Positions 25,096 through 36,480 of a stretch of DNA of 64,000 nt are shown here, one piece after another. Source of the stretch: Leptodactylus fallax (taxonomy: Eukaryota > Chordata > Amphibia > Anura > Leptodactylidae); contig CAMRHE010000067.1 of assembly GCA_947044405.1 (NCBI GenBank), positions 3,549,501 through 3,613,500 on the forward strand, read 5' to 3'. The notes beneath the pieces were generated by a model, which saw only the letters and a program-made list of their open reading frames with translations, did not search any database and was not told where the DNA came from. The position numbers and the translations under genes were made by a program. The first letter of the stretch is position 1; every line of letters begins with the position of its first letter.

Positions 25096-25394
25096 CCTCC
25101 TTGTGTTATTTTGTTTTTGTGTTGTTGTGCAGCAGAAAAAGGGGAAAATTATTTTTTTTTTTTTTTTTTTTTTAAACAATTTTTGTGTGTTTGGGTTCTT
25201 TTAACGCGGGGGGGGGGGGGGGGGGGGGTGTATTTTTTTTTTGGGTGGGGTGTTTGTTTTTGTTGGGGTTGGTTTTTGTTTTTGTTTGGTGGGGGGGGGG
25301 GGGGGGGGGAGAGGGGGGGGGAGAAAAGGGGGGGGGGGGGGGGGGGGGGGGGGGCTTTTTTTTTTTTTTGTTGTGTTTTTTGTGTTTGTTTGTT

Positions 25395-25445
<51 letters not shown>

Positions 25446-25640
25446 TATTTTTTATTTTTTTATTTTTTTGGGGGGGCCCGCGGGGGAGTGGGGAAGGTGG
25501 GGGGGAGGGGGGGGGTTTTGGACCTTTGTGGGGTGTGTGGGGTGTGTGGAGAGTGTGTGAAGAAGGGGGGGGGGGGGGGGGGGGGGCCCCCCCCCCCTCC
25601 CTTTTTTTTTTGTGGGAGGAGGGAGCCTCCCCCTTTTTTT
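25095..25640. repeat. G/T homopolymer low-complexity block
   Basis: Nearly C-free on the plus strand except at its right edge. Runs of about 20-37 G and more than 55 T alternate with words such as 'ttggtttttgtttttg'. The open frames are poly-Gly/Phe or poly-Pro/Lys artefacts. The composition is unlike anything else in the window, and it adjoins a transposon end whose bases also look homopolymer-distorted. It may be a genuine G-rich satellite or a low-quality consensus. Confidence 0.9.
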
Positions 25641-25893
25641 CCACGTCCTGTGTTCCCTTCTTGAGCCTTCTGTCAGAAGACAGAACTTCCCTAGTAACAG
25701 TGAGCGAACTAGAAGGGAGACACCTAGAAGCAGCAACTTCACGAAATGAGACTAAGTTGTCTGAAAAGTTAGAGACCATTTAATAATGTCCATCAGTGGG
25801 TATTCCAGAAAAGTCATTTTACGCTATCAATACAATATTTTAAAAAAAGTCTTCTTATAGAGTGAGCTGAAAGTAATAGAGATCTGAAGTTAA

Positions 25894-26078
25894 AAGGATT
25901 GTCCAGGAATTACAGTACTTGGGCACACATGACCGCTCAGGCAAATCAGTGGCCACAGCAGCCTAAGGAAAGGATCCCTTATGTATGTGAGCACCGGGGA
26001 CAGATGAGTATGCCTTTTTTTTTATGTTTGACCTTCCTTGGCCTCTTGCCCAAGTACTTTAATTCCTGGACAACCCCT
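25894..26078. mobile_element. TTAA-flanked MITE (185 bp)
   Basis: TTAA at 25890-25893 and 26079-26082. The ends AAGGATTGTCCAGGAATTA and TAATTCCTGGACAACCCCT are inverted. Non-coding. TTAA target and 5'-AAGG/AGGG termini fit Kolobok-type MITEs known in Xenopus (inference). Confidence 0.85.
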
Positions 26079-26369
26079 TTAAGAACACTCCTACAGGATA
26101 CCAATATATGCTATATAGCTTGCTGGTGGGATATTTTTGGCAATCAGGTTATTCTATATTCTTAATTCAGTATATTAGTGAATTGCTTGTTATATCATAT
26201 TCTAATATTTTAATAAAAATATGATTATTATAAGTTAATATTTATGTATAGCTTTAGACCATCATTAGTAATCTTTCCTGACACTATAAAGCTCGTGGGA
26301 TAAAAGAATCTGGATGCCAAGATGTAACACAGCTCTGCCAGCTCCTTTCCCATACAGCCTTGCAAGAAA

Positions 26370-26785
26370 GAGATGCAAAATATGCAATATCTGAAGTTCA
26401 TTCATAATGCACTGGCATGGTGCTAGCAGATAATTACCTTTAGGTGAAGGATCTTTTATGTATCACTACCATGCGACATAGGATTCATGCATAATATGTG
26501 ATGTGTAATTTCAGTGCCCTTCACAAACTGTTGAACACACCAGTCAAAATAAATGCAGACTACATTGATGCTGAAATGTATCATTTGGGGACAATATTGC
26601 TACTACTCTGACTGACTAGCGCATTACAGCTTACATCTGAAGGGCACATTCTGTCAACAAACGACAGGAGAAGTGACGGTAAACTTCTTCATGAAAATGC
26701 GGTATTATTTATTCCATCATTGGCATTTGGAGCCTGGTCATGTTGCCCTTCTATAATTACTTGTAGCATAGATGCCTTTTTAGGG
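26370..26785. other. candidate conserved non-coding element
   Basis: Unique-looking segment without inverted arms. It contains ATGCAAAATATGCAATAT near 26374, 'catgcataatatgtgatgtg' near 26487 and a balanced-composition block 'agcgcattacagcttacatctg' near 26618. It has enhancer-like texture but no frame. Conservation is not shown. Confidence 0.3.
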
Positions 26786-26992
26786 TATCTTTAAATGCAA
26801 GTGTATTATGAATGTGTCATCTGAAAATAACTTATTGTTACATGAATTTTATATTTTTTTTTTGGTTGTTCTTCGTACTCTATATTTATAAATGTGATTC
26901 TATTTAATTAATCATGTAATATGATTGTGAACAAAAATTAGAATAAAAAAATCTACACTGATTAGAAAAAATATACAGATAAAAAAAAAAAA

Positions 26993-27034
26993 ATATATAT
27001 ATATATATATCTATATATATATATATATATATAT
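26993..27034. repeat. (TA)n microsatellite
   Basis: AT dinucleotides with one C interruption, preceded by an A13 run. Confidence 0.95.
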
Positions 27035-27046
27035 ACACACAGATAT

Positions 27047-27413
27047 ATACAGTGCAGTTTGCAGGCAGTATGTTATAGAGCAGGAGGAACTGAGCAGATT
27101 GATATATATTTTTTTCTAGAAAAAGATTAAGTACAACCTGTCATTTATTCATTTATACCTCAGTTCTTTCAATCCTTAGGAACAGTCCTGTAGTCATGGG
27201 GGTGGTCCTGTCAGTGATGGATAGCTCTGTAAAAACATTCATGTGTAGAGGGCTGTCAATCACTAAGATAGAGCAAAGATACAAATAAATAAATGTCAAG
27301 TTATTCTGAATCTTTTTCCAAACTGTAGAGAATCAGTGGAGCAGTGGCTCTTTAAATATCTGTCTATGGTATTTATTTATCTAGCTATGGTCTATTTATC
27401 TATCTTCCATAAC

Positions 27414-27452
<39 letters not shown>

Positions 27453-27490
27453 CTGATCAATCCATATATCATATCTAGCTACTATATTTG

Positions 27491-27527
<37 letters not shown>

Positions 27528-27622
27528 GTATCTTATGTATATCTCAATCTTCTTAGTTCCTCCTGCTCTGTAACATCCTGTCTGCAGATTACGCTGCATT
27601 TTGCATATAACAGGTTCCCTTA
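27047..27622. mobile_element. TTAA-type MITE split by a CTAT module
   Basis: Left arm 'tgcaggcagtatgttatagagcaggaggaactgag' (27060-27094) and right arm 'cttagttcctcctgctctgtaacatcctgtctgcag' (27552-27587) are inverted copies of the family at 8895-9236. The right arm is interrupted between about 27329 and 27545 by a CTAT microsatellite with a head that is also found at 31.39 kb. Confidence 0.75.
27329..27545. repeat. CTAT microsatellite module
   Basis: Starts AATCAGTGGAGCAGTG, then 'atctgtctatggtatttatttatc', followed by (CTAT)n tracts at about 27412-27451 and 27490-27527. The non-repetitive head matches 31394-31475 closely. Confidence 0.9.
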
Positions 27623-27624
27623 CC

Positions 27625-28035
27625 TAGGACCATACATACTATAGTGGTTACCAGTAGACTCTGGAGTAAGTGTGGCACATTGTAGTTGCATCTTAGGCAC
27701 ATCTTGGCACAACTTGGCACAACTTGGCACCAGGACACTAATCTGTAAAAACTACCGATTTGTGTATAGGGCCATAGAAGTGAATTGCAGATCAGTAATT
27801 GACAATATACAGGAAAACAACTATGGTAGCATATATGGGACCCATGATAAAGGCCAGTGAAAGCAAATAGACAGGGGCACTTTGGCTACTTGTTATCCAT
27901 GAGTTAAACCCCTACTAGTAATACCATAACACTCCGAACTATTTCTGATCGTTTTAATTCCAAAGACATCAAAATGAACATCTAAAGAAGTAATTATAAG
28001 AATCCGTTTCATATTAAAAGAAGGAATGAAAGATA
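27625..28035. other. no gene seen
   Basis: Unique-looking, with a small tandem repeat of CTTGGCACAA (three imperfect copies near 27702-27732). Confidence 0.5.
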
Positions 28036-28039
28036 AATA

Positions 28040-28330
28040 CCTGCCTGTAACCTGCAAACAGTAGAGGTTTATTGAATATCTCTTCCTAGCTCTCCATTTG
28101 TATTGTATTAAACATGTATTGAGAGGTCACAGATGGAATAACCTTGCTCTAAGATTATTGACTTGTCCTCTTGCTTGTGTTTGACAATCAATCAGCAGAC
28201 GGCTCCTTCCTGTTTATTGTTTGCTTGCTTGCGCCCAAAAGCATTAGAACATTATTTGCATAGGATATAGCGGGTTTAATCTTTTAATAGTTTCTTACTG
28301 GTCCAAGGTGAGTTAACAAAAAGAACATTA
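28040..28330. other. candidate conserved non-coding element
   Basis: Dense transcription-factor-like motifs in unique sequence: TTGACAATCAATCA at 28181-28194 (PBX/HOX-like), TGTTTATTGTTTGC at 28211 (FOX-like) and ATTTGCAT at 28254-28261 (POU octamer). No frame and no repeat arms. Enhancer role is inference. Confidence 0.35.
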
Positions 28331-28460
28331 AAACAAGCAACGTGAAATATGCTGCAGATGTTTTTACTCTGTGTAAGGAATAGTAGATAAGAGCTAGTGT
28401 TGTATAGGCCGTGGCTTGTTGGATATATCTATGTTAAATATATTGGGGGAAATTATTAAG

Positions 28461-29391
28461 ACCGGCATTCTGTATGTGACTGGTGTTCTGTATGTGACTG
28501 GTATTCTGTATGTGACCGGTGTTCTGTATGTGACTGGTATTCTGTATGTGACTGGTGTTCTGTATGTGACTGGTATTCTGTATGTGACTGGTATTCTGTA
28601 TGTGACCGGTATTCTGTATGTGACTGGTATTCTGTATGTGACTGGTATTCTGTATGTGACCGGTATTCTGTATGTGACTGGTGTTCTGTATGTGACTGGT
28701 ATTCTGTATGTGACTGGTATTCTGTATGTGACCGGTATTCTGTATGTGACTGGTGTTCTGTATGTGACTGGTGTTCTGTATGTGACTGGTATTCTGTATG
28801 TGACTGGTATTCTGTATGTGACCGGTATTCTGTATGTGACTGGTGTTCTGTATGTGACTGGTATTCTGTATGTGACCGGTGTTCTGTATGTGACTGGTGT
28901 TCTGTATGTGACTGGTGTTCTGTATGTGACTGGTGTTCTGTATGTGACTGGTATTCTGTATGTGACTGGTATTCTGTATGTGACTGGTGTTCTGTATGTG
29001 ACTGGTGTTCTGTATGTGACTGGTATTCTGTATGTGACTGGTATTCTGTATGTGACTGGTATTCTGTATGTGACTGGTATTCTGTATGTGACCGGCATTC
29101 TGTATGTGACCGGCATTCTGTATGTGACCGGTATTCTGTATGTGACTGGTGTTCTGTATGTGACTGGTGTTCTGTATGTGACTGGTATTCTGTATGTGAC
29201 TGGTGTCCTGTATGTGACTGGTGTTCTGTATGTGACTGGTATTCTGTATGTGACCGGCGTTCTGTATGTGACTGGTGTTCTGTATGTGACTGGTGTTCTG
29301 TATGTGACTGGTGTTCTGTATGTGACTGGTGTTCTGTATGTGACCGGCATTCTGTATGTGACCAGCATTCTGTATGTGACTGGTGTTCTGT
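28461..29391. repeat. 18-bp minisatellite, ~52 copies
   Basis: Uninterrupted head-to-tail array of TTCTGTATGTGACTGGTR, about 931 bp. Variation is confined to a few positions: GACT/GACC, GGTA/GGTG/GGCA/GGCG and one TCCTG. Because 18 is divisible by three and the unit lacks stops in some frames, both strands show 320-340 codon open frames, which are artefacts. The flanks ATTAAGACCGGC (28455-28466) and GCCAGTCTTAAT (29394-29405) are inverted copies of each other. Confidence 0.98.
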
Positions 29392-29456
29392 ACGCCAGTC
29401 TTAATCAAGTCCCGGCTGGTACGAGATATGACTGAATTAATAAGAAGATCTTAATG

Positions 29457-29750
29457 AATCAGGCATGAGTTATAGCCAAGGATTAGATTCCCCACTCTGT
29501 CCCCCATTTCTCTCCGCCCAACTGTGCCCATTTTTGTAAAAAGTGGTGCAGAACCCACAATATCACATCTTTGGCGCAAGAAAGGACCATGAACCAGGAT
29601 TGTAATCTGCACCTAAATCAGGCATGAGTTATAGCCAAAGATTCTCTACCCTGTGTCCCATTGCTCTTAGCCCAGCTGTGCCCATTTTTGTAAAAAGTGG
29701 TGCAGAACCCACAATATAACATCTTTGGGGCAAGAAAGGACCATGAACCA
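29457..29750. repeat. tandem duplication, ~159-bp period
   Basis: Copy 1 (29457-29596) and copy 2 (29616-29750) share AATCAGGCATGAGTTATAGC through 'gcaagaaaggaccatgaacca', with about a dozen differences and one small indel. A 19-bp spacer separates them. Confidence 0.95.
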
Positions 29751-29861
29751 AAGAGGTGCCACATTTATACCCAGAAAACTGGTGTAGATGGGTTAGCAAA
29801 TGCCTCCCAATGGCTGAAAATTATGTAAATTTCTGAATTTTACTGTTCTAAAGAAAACAAT

Positions 29862-29933
29862 TACAATATCTGTAAAGCGCCTCGGAATATGATGGTACTA
29901 TATAAGTGAGTAAGCAAAATAAATAAATTACAA

Positions 29934-29964
<31 letters not shown>
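29862..29964 (+). mobile_element. SINE 3' tail with (AAT)n end
   Basis: Carries 'tgtaaagcgcctcggaatatgatgg' then ACTATATAAGTGAG and an (AAT)n tract of about 9 units at 29936-29964. It matches the 3' tail of the SINE at 47.4 kb. The head is absent. Confidence 0.65.
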
Positions 29965-29967
<3 letters not shown>

Positions 29968-31080
29968 TGGTGTTAAAATTGTGTTGAGAATTTTTTTGGG
30001 CAAATACCCATAGGATGACGTCTTTTATGCTCCATTACTTGTCAGCAACAGAACTATGGATTTAAAGTTTGTTGTCCTTGTACTTCACATATAATGGTTT
30101 GATATTTGTGTCTGGTCCATTTCTATAGTAAAGTGTCCCTGTTCTGTGAAGATTTCTTCTTTGTTTTCGAGGTCTAGATGATATGTGTTTCCGAGCTGTT
30201 CATCAGAGCATATCCTGTAATATCAAAGTGTTTGGCTGTAGGTTTCTGCTGGATAGCTGGATGCTCTGTCTATAGAGGAATTTGTGATGGTCTATTGACT
30301 TTCTGTAAATGTTTTATGTTTGGTATGCTCTTTTATTAGTTTTTTTCGGTATCATTGTAAGGTATTTTGATAATGAGTGTTCTAGGCACAGTTTGATGGA
30401 TGGGTTTCCTCACCTTACATTCTAGTGTAACACTGCAACAGTGTTTTGCTGTCCAGGCTCTACATGATTGATCTATTATATAACAGACCCAGTGTTATTA
30501 AAGTTTCCTCTCAATTTCTGAATGATGGAGCTGGCACCATTCCATTTATAGCTGGCGGTATTTAAAGGGATATGAGCAGTACAAGTCATAGGGGGGGAAT
30601 TTATCATCTGAATCAATTTTGATGACATTTTTCTGATGGGAGTTTTTTTCCCCAAATGGACCAAATTTATAACATTTTTTTTTTTTTTTCATAATGTGTT
30701 GTAAATGCCACCCAGGGCTTTTCCACCACCCAGATAGTGGAATAGTATTGAGCAAAGCCATGTTTCAATTAAACCCTGGTCAATTTGCTGGAAAGACCCA
30801 CAAAGTGGTGACGCAAATGCAAAAGTAAATAGGACAAATAATCTTAAATATATTTTCCTATTGATTGAGCTATCTAAGCAAAGTCCAAGCCAGCACTGTA
30901 TATAGAGAAAAAAATAGGTGGGCACCAGAGGAGAAAATTGGCTAAGTACCTCTGGGATAATTTTTACGAAAAGGCAGCACCTTCCAAGTCCAGTGAAAAA
31001 TTGAGCATGGAAATTCCATGCGCATGGAATAAACAATTTCCTTTTTTTCCACTTGATTTTGGTGGCGCTGCCTTTTTCCT
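29965..31080. other. no gene seen
   Basis: Unique-looking AT-rich sequence with a T17 run near 30675. No supportable exon. Confidence 0.4.
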
Positions 31081-31082
31081 AA

Positions 31083-31415
31083 AGAAAACCTTTCACCACC
31101 TCCACCAACTCTGACTCATTGCACCCTTTTATAAACTCTGCTCCATTGATTCTGCCACAGTTGGAATTTTTTTTCTCTAGCCCCCACCATTTCTGAGCCA
31201 TCAGTGTGTTATTTTCAGCATTCAATACGGTAATTTGGCTGTCTACTGACAGATGGGTGGTCCTGAGCTGGAGCAGATAGCCGGAGACCACCCAGCTGAC
31301 AGTAGAGAGCATAATTAGCATATTGGATGATGAAACTAACAGCTCTGGTTACTCAGTAACATTGGTTCTACAGGAAAAATACCAACTGTGCCAGAATCAG
31401 TGGAGCAGTGTCTCT
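31083..31415. mobile_element. palindromic MITE (CCTTTCACCACC family), right end replaced
   Basis: Left end AGAAAACCTTTCACCACC follows CTAA, a degraded TTAA. Interior arms 'cagatgggtggtcctgagctggagcagatag' and 'gccggagaccacccagctgacag' are shared with copies at 39264, 60495 and 62028. The expected right terminus is missing; after AGTGGAGCAGTG the sequence runs into a CTAT microsatellite. Confidence 0.8.
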
Positions 31416-31480
31416 ATAAAATATCTGTCTATGGTATTTATTTATCTATCTATGGTCTATTTATCTATCTGCCATTTACC

Positions 31481-31515
<35 letters not shown>

Positions 31516-31590
31516 CACTGATCTATCATAAATCACATGTATCTATGATATCTGTCTATTTATAGTATCTATCTATCTATTATCTATCTG

Positions 31591-31636
<46 letters not shown>

Positions 31637-31645
31637 CACCTATCT
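31416..31645. repeat. CTAT microsatellite
   Basis: Tracts of (CTAT)n at about 31476-31515 and 31566-31637 joined by degenerate units. The head is shared with 27329-27420. Confidence 0.95.
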
Positions 31646-32115
31646 CTATCTTTCTATCCTGTAGTTGACCATTGAAAAGAATGCTAATGATTATATTATA
31701 ATAAAAAAATTGCAATAAACAAGATCATGTTATATTTTATCCATGTATTATTAAGCTGTAGTTTGAGTACAGTCTTACAATATACATGTAGAAGAAATGT
31801 ACATAAAAGGATGAGTATCTTCACAAACCATACACCACTATGCACTGCTAATCCTGATTTATAGGCTGCCGGTATGATCCACAGCTGCATTCACATACTG
31901 CACACTTCTCAGGATTCTTTATTGACTAAGTATCCACATGGTTCTTGGCTTCTTACTATGGTGAATTGCATTCTGGGAAATAGTCTCTTTAGTCCAAGCA
32001 TTGTACAGTCAGAATTGAGTTGTTGCATTGCATTATAAGAGCTCACCCTGGAATATGTCTGACAAAAAGTTTGTGGACTGTTTTCAACGATACTTAGGAG
32101 TGTGATTAGATTCTT
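31646..32115. other. no gene seen
   Basis: AT-rich unique-looking sequence. Confidence 0.4.
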
Positions 32116-32330
32116 AAAGGGATATTCCCATCTCCAGAATCATAGTGAAACTTGTAGCTTAAGCTATCTGAAGTCTTTTCCCAATACATTGCTTTATCTA
32201 TGTTGCTTCGTTTGTCACAAGGTTTACAGTCCATTGCCTAGGTTTCAGACTACTATCTAGCATCACTGACCAGGCTGGCGACATCAGTCTCTGCTGCCAG
32301 CCACCTCTTTTCTCCTCTCTTCAATGTGAT
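32116..32330. mobile_element. TTAA-type MITE, left part only
   Basis: Starts TTAAAGGGATATTCCCATCTC, related to the ends of the complete element at 46881-47300. The right end is not found. Confidence 0.5.
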
Positions 32331-32414
32331 TGATGGCTAATGGAGCAGTCTGTTAGCTTTGCAAATTCACTTAGCTACTGAGCCCTGATTTCTAGAACAA
32401 TACTTGGTCATTGC

Positions 32415-32590
32415 AACATGGTGGCTCAGTGGTTAGCACTGTCACCTTGTAGGTTTGAATCTGACCAAGGGCAACATCCGCACGGAGTTTGTATGTTCTC
32501 CCCTTGTTTGCATGGGTTTCCGCCCACATATATAAATATACTGGTAGGTAAATTGGCTCCCGTACAGAAAACTGACCCTGTATGGTTGCC
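32415..32590 (+). mobile_element. tRNA-headed SINE, tail truncated
   Basis: Box A TGGCTCAGTGGTTAGCAC (about 32422-32439) and box B GGTTTGAATCTGACC (32452-32466) form an RNA polymerase III type head. It is followed by the body 'cacggagtttgtatgttctcccc' and 'ggtaggtaaattggctccc'. It shares the body with the minus-strand copies at 1806, 18740 and 47390. Confidence 0.8.
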
Positions 32591-32779
32591 ACAAACTCCT
32601 CTACTCCACAATGCTCCCTGCGTCTCTGTAAGAGAAGGGCAAAACAATTGTTTGTCATTGTCACAGGCTAAGCTCACCCACCAACTTGTCACTGGAAGTG
32701 GAGAGGAGACACATCAGCAGGTGAAACCCTGATATAGGAAAAGCCCTTTAACATTTAGGGAGCCTGTGTCATTGAACAT

Positions 32780-33115
32780 TAAGTCTGATCTTCAGGCAAC
32801 ATATTATAGAACAGTAGGAGAATAAGCAAGGTATACATTTTTGCTTGCTATATTTGTACTGTATCTGGTACTAAGACTAAGTCAAATCCCTTATTAAAGT
32901 TAACCTGCCACATTGAACATATAATCTTGTGTTGTAGAGCAGGAGGACCCAAGTAGACTGTAAAAAGACTACACATACTAGTGTTTTATGTATTGAAATC
33001 CCTGATCCCTGCTCTTGCCATACCTAGGAGTTCAGTGACTGAGTCTTTCCTGTACGAGCCTGAATACAGACAAAGCTGTCAATCATTAAGTAGGACCACC
33101 CTCTGGACTCTTAAG
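32780..33115. repeat. degraded TTAA-type MITE
   Basis: Diverged 'caggcaacatattatagaacagtaggag' and 'gtagagcaggagga' blocks plus 'gctgtcaatcattaagtaggaccaccc' match the family at 8895-9236. Ends are not resolved. Confidence 0.45.
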
Positions 33116-33190
33116 TATAGAATGGGCAAGGGCATCAGATAACACAACAATAATAACAGACACCAAAAAAATAAAAAATATTTAGTGGAT

Positions 33191-33510
33191 ACATGGATGG
33201 GTGAACCGATTAGTTTAGAATCGGATTTGGCCCGAAATTTCCTAAAAGTTTCGGGGTGACCCTGGGGCGCATTACGTCAACTGGAGGCCTGAAGAGGACA
33301 TAGACACTCATGAGAGATGTGGCAAGGTGAGTGGAAGTGTTTGTTATTTTTCCTCACCTCCCCCAGGCCTCCACTTATTATACTCTGGGGTATGGGGTGA
33401 GCCCAGATTATAATAATATCAGTAACAAGTTTAGCAGGAAGTGAACCAAAGAGCTGAACTTCATGAATATTTTTCGAAACAAAGTCTTGTGAGGTTCATC
33501 CATCTCTATG
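33191..33510. mobile_element. AGAGATGAGC-type MITE, divergent
   Basis: Outer ends ATGGATGGGTGAACCG and GGTTCATCCATCTCT are inverted. The interior has 'cacttattatactctggggtatgggg', typical of this frog family. About 320 bp. Confidence 0.65.
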
Positions 33511-35375
33511 TATATTGCAATACATTTTTTGAGTGCTAGCACCATGGCAGGTCTCCACTAGTTAATAATAGTTTCCAGAGCTTTCCTTGATGATTTTCGA
33601 TATACACTTTGCAAATACATTTACACCTTGGTGAAGTTTAATGCATTAGATGATATTGAAGAGAGAGATTAGTAACATTGTCATGTACATGTCATTTCAC
33701 TGGAGCATTATTCTATCATCTTAATGTGTTACTGTATATCTGATAACTTTTTTCTTCACTTTTATGCCATTCTCTGGTGTTTCTGAAGGTCTTTGGTTAT
33801 TATTTGTTCATTAGATATGATTTTCCATCTGTCTGTGATAATCCATTCCTGTGCTACATAATGCATTATTTATCACTTTCAGCCTCTTGCTTGACTAGTG
33901 AGTTTGGTAATGCTTTTATATATGTTTGTGCTAAGCATTTCTTCTATTATGTTACTGGGTTTATTATACGGCCATAAAAGTAATATAAAACATACATAAG
34001 AGTAAAACTTTGACAATTATTAACCTCTAGGCAAAACTATCCTCCTGTATTTATGGTGTGAGTAAGGACACATGGATATTACCTTTATATGGGTATAATA
34101 TAATCATTGGTTATAATATCTATTTCCTATAATTGGGTATTCTCCAATTATTTAGGATTAAAACATGTATATAAACCATTTCATTGTTGGTGTAAAAAAA
34201 CATTCTCTTACATTATCAACCTTCTGTTAACCTATATACAGATATGTCCTTCCTTACCTTTACTCATAGCTTGACATGTCTTAGTGGTGCAAGATGAGCA
34301 GCTTTGAAAAAAAAAACATGAATTTGTGATACTCTGTCTGGAGATGTTTATGCTGTATTTGCTTATATGTGGCCACCCAGTAATTTTTATGTGTTGCAGC
34401 TTGTTATGAGCGTTGCTAGCCTAATGTATTGAATCTGTATAATAAGAAATAAGATATATAACAAATAGCTGTATATAAATAAATTCCATTATTATGTGGT
34501 ATATATTAAATAAGTTGTGTCTGAATTAATATGGTAGATCACAGCTGGTAGCACTGATATCAGAGCCAAGATCTGTAGGGGTGACGCTCCGTCCTGATGT
34601 GACTGGCAGGCGTGCTTACTCTGCACTCCTTGGGATGGGAGCAGATGTTATATGATAGTCTTTCCTTTCTAATGTAATTTTTGATAAAGACATTGGTGGA
34701 AGAAAAGAAGCTTCTTGGGTATGCCTTTCAGAAAAGAAAGGTCAAAATTCATATAATGTGGTAGAGACATAATATATCTTCTACAGTGAAGCAGATAACT
34801 GACCAAAGGGATAACACAGTATACTGGTAGATGTGGAGGACTGCAATATGGACAAACTAGACACTGGTAAAGGTGAACTAGATCATGAGATAGCTGGTGT
34901 ATTTACCTGGTGTAAAGGTATACAGTGGAGCTGATTTGATAATTAACTTAATATGATGTCATAACGTGTTATTTGTAATATTTGATAGCAATGGATGCTG
35001 AGACAACCTTTGAGGTATATAAAGATGCAATTCTGCAATGGTTAGTCAATGGACTTGTCTGACAATCACGAGACATGTCTACTTGTTTGAATGGAGTCCC
35101 AGATGCATATGTACATTGCATTCCATTCAGTTCCATAGACTTTGAATTGACTTTATAAGTGTCAGTCAGCCTGAAACCTATCTTTGTTTTTTGGCTTAAA
35201 GTGGTAGTGGCAATACTCGTGTCCATACACGTCGACTGAACACACTTAGGCCACTAATAGTACAGCATGAAATATGGTCAATGAAGAAACTTTCCAGCAT
35301 TAAGATATTGATGATAGGATGCAAAACGCTCCATACATGGTGTAGTGACTGCACCGGGGTATTTCAGTTTAGCCC
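33511..35375. other. no gene seen
   Basis: Nearly 1.9 kb of AT-rich, unique-looking sequence with no convincing exon, repeat or RNA gene. Confidence 0.4.
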
Positions 35376-35379
35376 CCAT

Positions 35380-35930
35380 TCACCTGAAGGGGAGTAGAGC
35401 TGCAGTATCCTGGCAGTGCCAGTGGTACACAGTGTACAGAGCTGTCTGCTTGCTCCATGCACTGTGCAGGATGTTGAAGGTCAGACTCCTACCAATCTGA
35501 TACTGATGACCTATCCTACATATAGGTTATCAGTATATTATTATCAGAAAACCCATTTAGCCTAAGGCCCCACAGAGCGGAAAAGTGCTGCGGGAATAAC
35601 CGCAGCAGAAACACATTCCAGTTTTTCCTGCAGCGCTTTTCACAGAAAGTATTTTCCTCTGTGGACTTTCTGCAATTAAACCTATAGGGAAACCGCTGGC
35701 GTTTCCATAGATATAAATTACATGCTGCGATTATCAAAACCGTGGTTTTTGCCAGGGCGTTTACTTGCATGATGCCTAAAAGTACATTCTCAATTTTTTG
35801 CAACAATTTCTGTGACTGGAAATCAAGTCGGTTCATATAATAGGATATGCCCATGGGTGTCTGAAAGTCCCATTTTAAGAAATAGAACAGTCACAGAAAT
35901 TTTTGCAACAAATCTGCCATAAGTGAATAT
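35380..35930. repeat. two adjacent dispersed repeats
   Basis: 35380-35530 contains 'acagtgtacagagctgtctgc' and 'ccaatctgatactgatgacctatcct', also seen near 62.9-63.2 kb. 35560-35930 contains 'aaggccccacagagcggaaaagtgctgcggg' and its complement-like 'ctgcagcgcttttc', a foldback repeat. Boundaries are approximate. Confidence 0.5.
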
Positions 35931-36039
35931 ACACTTAAATGGCGACTTCAGCTCTGCTACATCTGCACGTGTCCTGTGAGGTTTTAATGCTACAGACATC
36001 AATACTATTGGATTCCTTTAATAAGTACATTCTTCATAG

Positions 36040-36480
36040 CCAGATGTAGAATTACCATACAGTTTGCGGTGATATTTTTCCACATTTCATTGATATATGA
36101 CTCATGTCCAACTAACAATTTCAGCATTTGTTAACTGCGTAATACTTAACAAAGCTTGAGATTTTTGAAGATTATGCCAGAAATGACAAGTATCTTCTAT
36201 ATCAACAAAAAGGAAATATCATCAGGGTGTGCAGTAAGGTCCATTTAGTTCCATCATGTCACCCGCCGGCCTCGGAGCGGCTATAAAAAGCACAGAGAAT
36301 TTCACAACTAAATTTATCAATCCCCAGCTGCGGCCTGATCAGTGGCAGGCAGGGAGAAGGCTCTCCAGCCCTCATTTCCTGCAGTAAATGACTTGAAGTG
36401 CAATTTATGTCACAGTAGTAGGAAGTCAGGGCTCCACGATGAAGGATATGCACGTCCTAGCATGCATGACATATAAAAAT
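36040..36480. other. candidate conserved non-coding element
   Basis: Unique block of mixed composition: 'gcccgccggcctcggagcggctataaaaagc' type sequence near 36260, an E-box CAGCTG at 36325-36330, 'ctgatcagtggcaggcaggg', then 'gcaatttatgtcacag' near 36400. No inverted arms, no frame. Of all the stretches I flag, this has the strongest enhancer-like texture. Confidence 0.35.

Noticed and set aside
28394..29435. Open frames of 324-339 codons on both strands with six-residue repeats
   Set aside because: They result from an 18-bp minisatellite without stops. Both strands and several frames are open at once, and there is no start context, domain or flanking exon.
32418..32470. Possible tRNA gene with box A and box B
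   Set aside because: It continues into a SINE body shared with three other loci, so it is a retroposon head.
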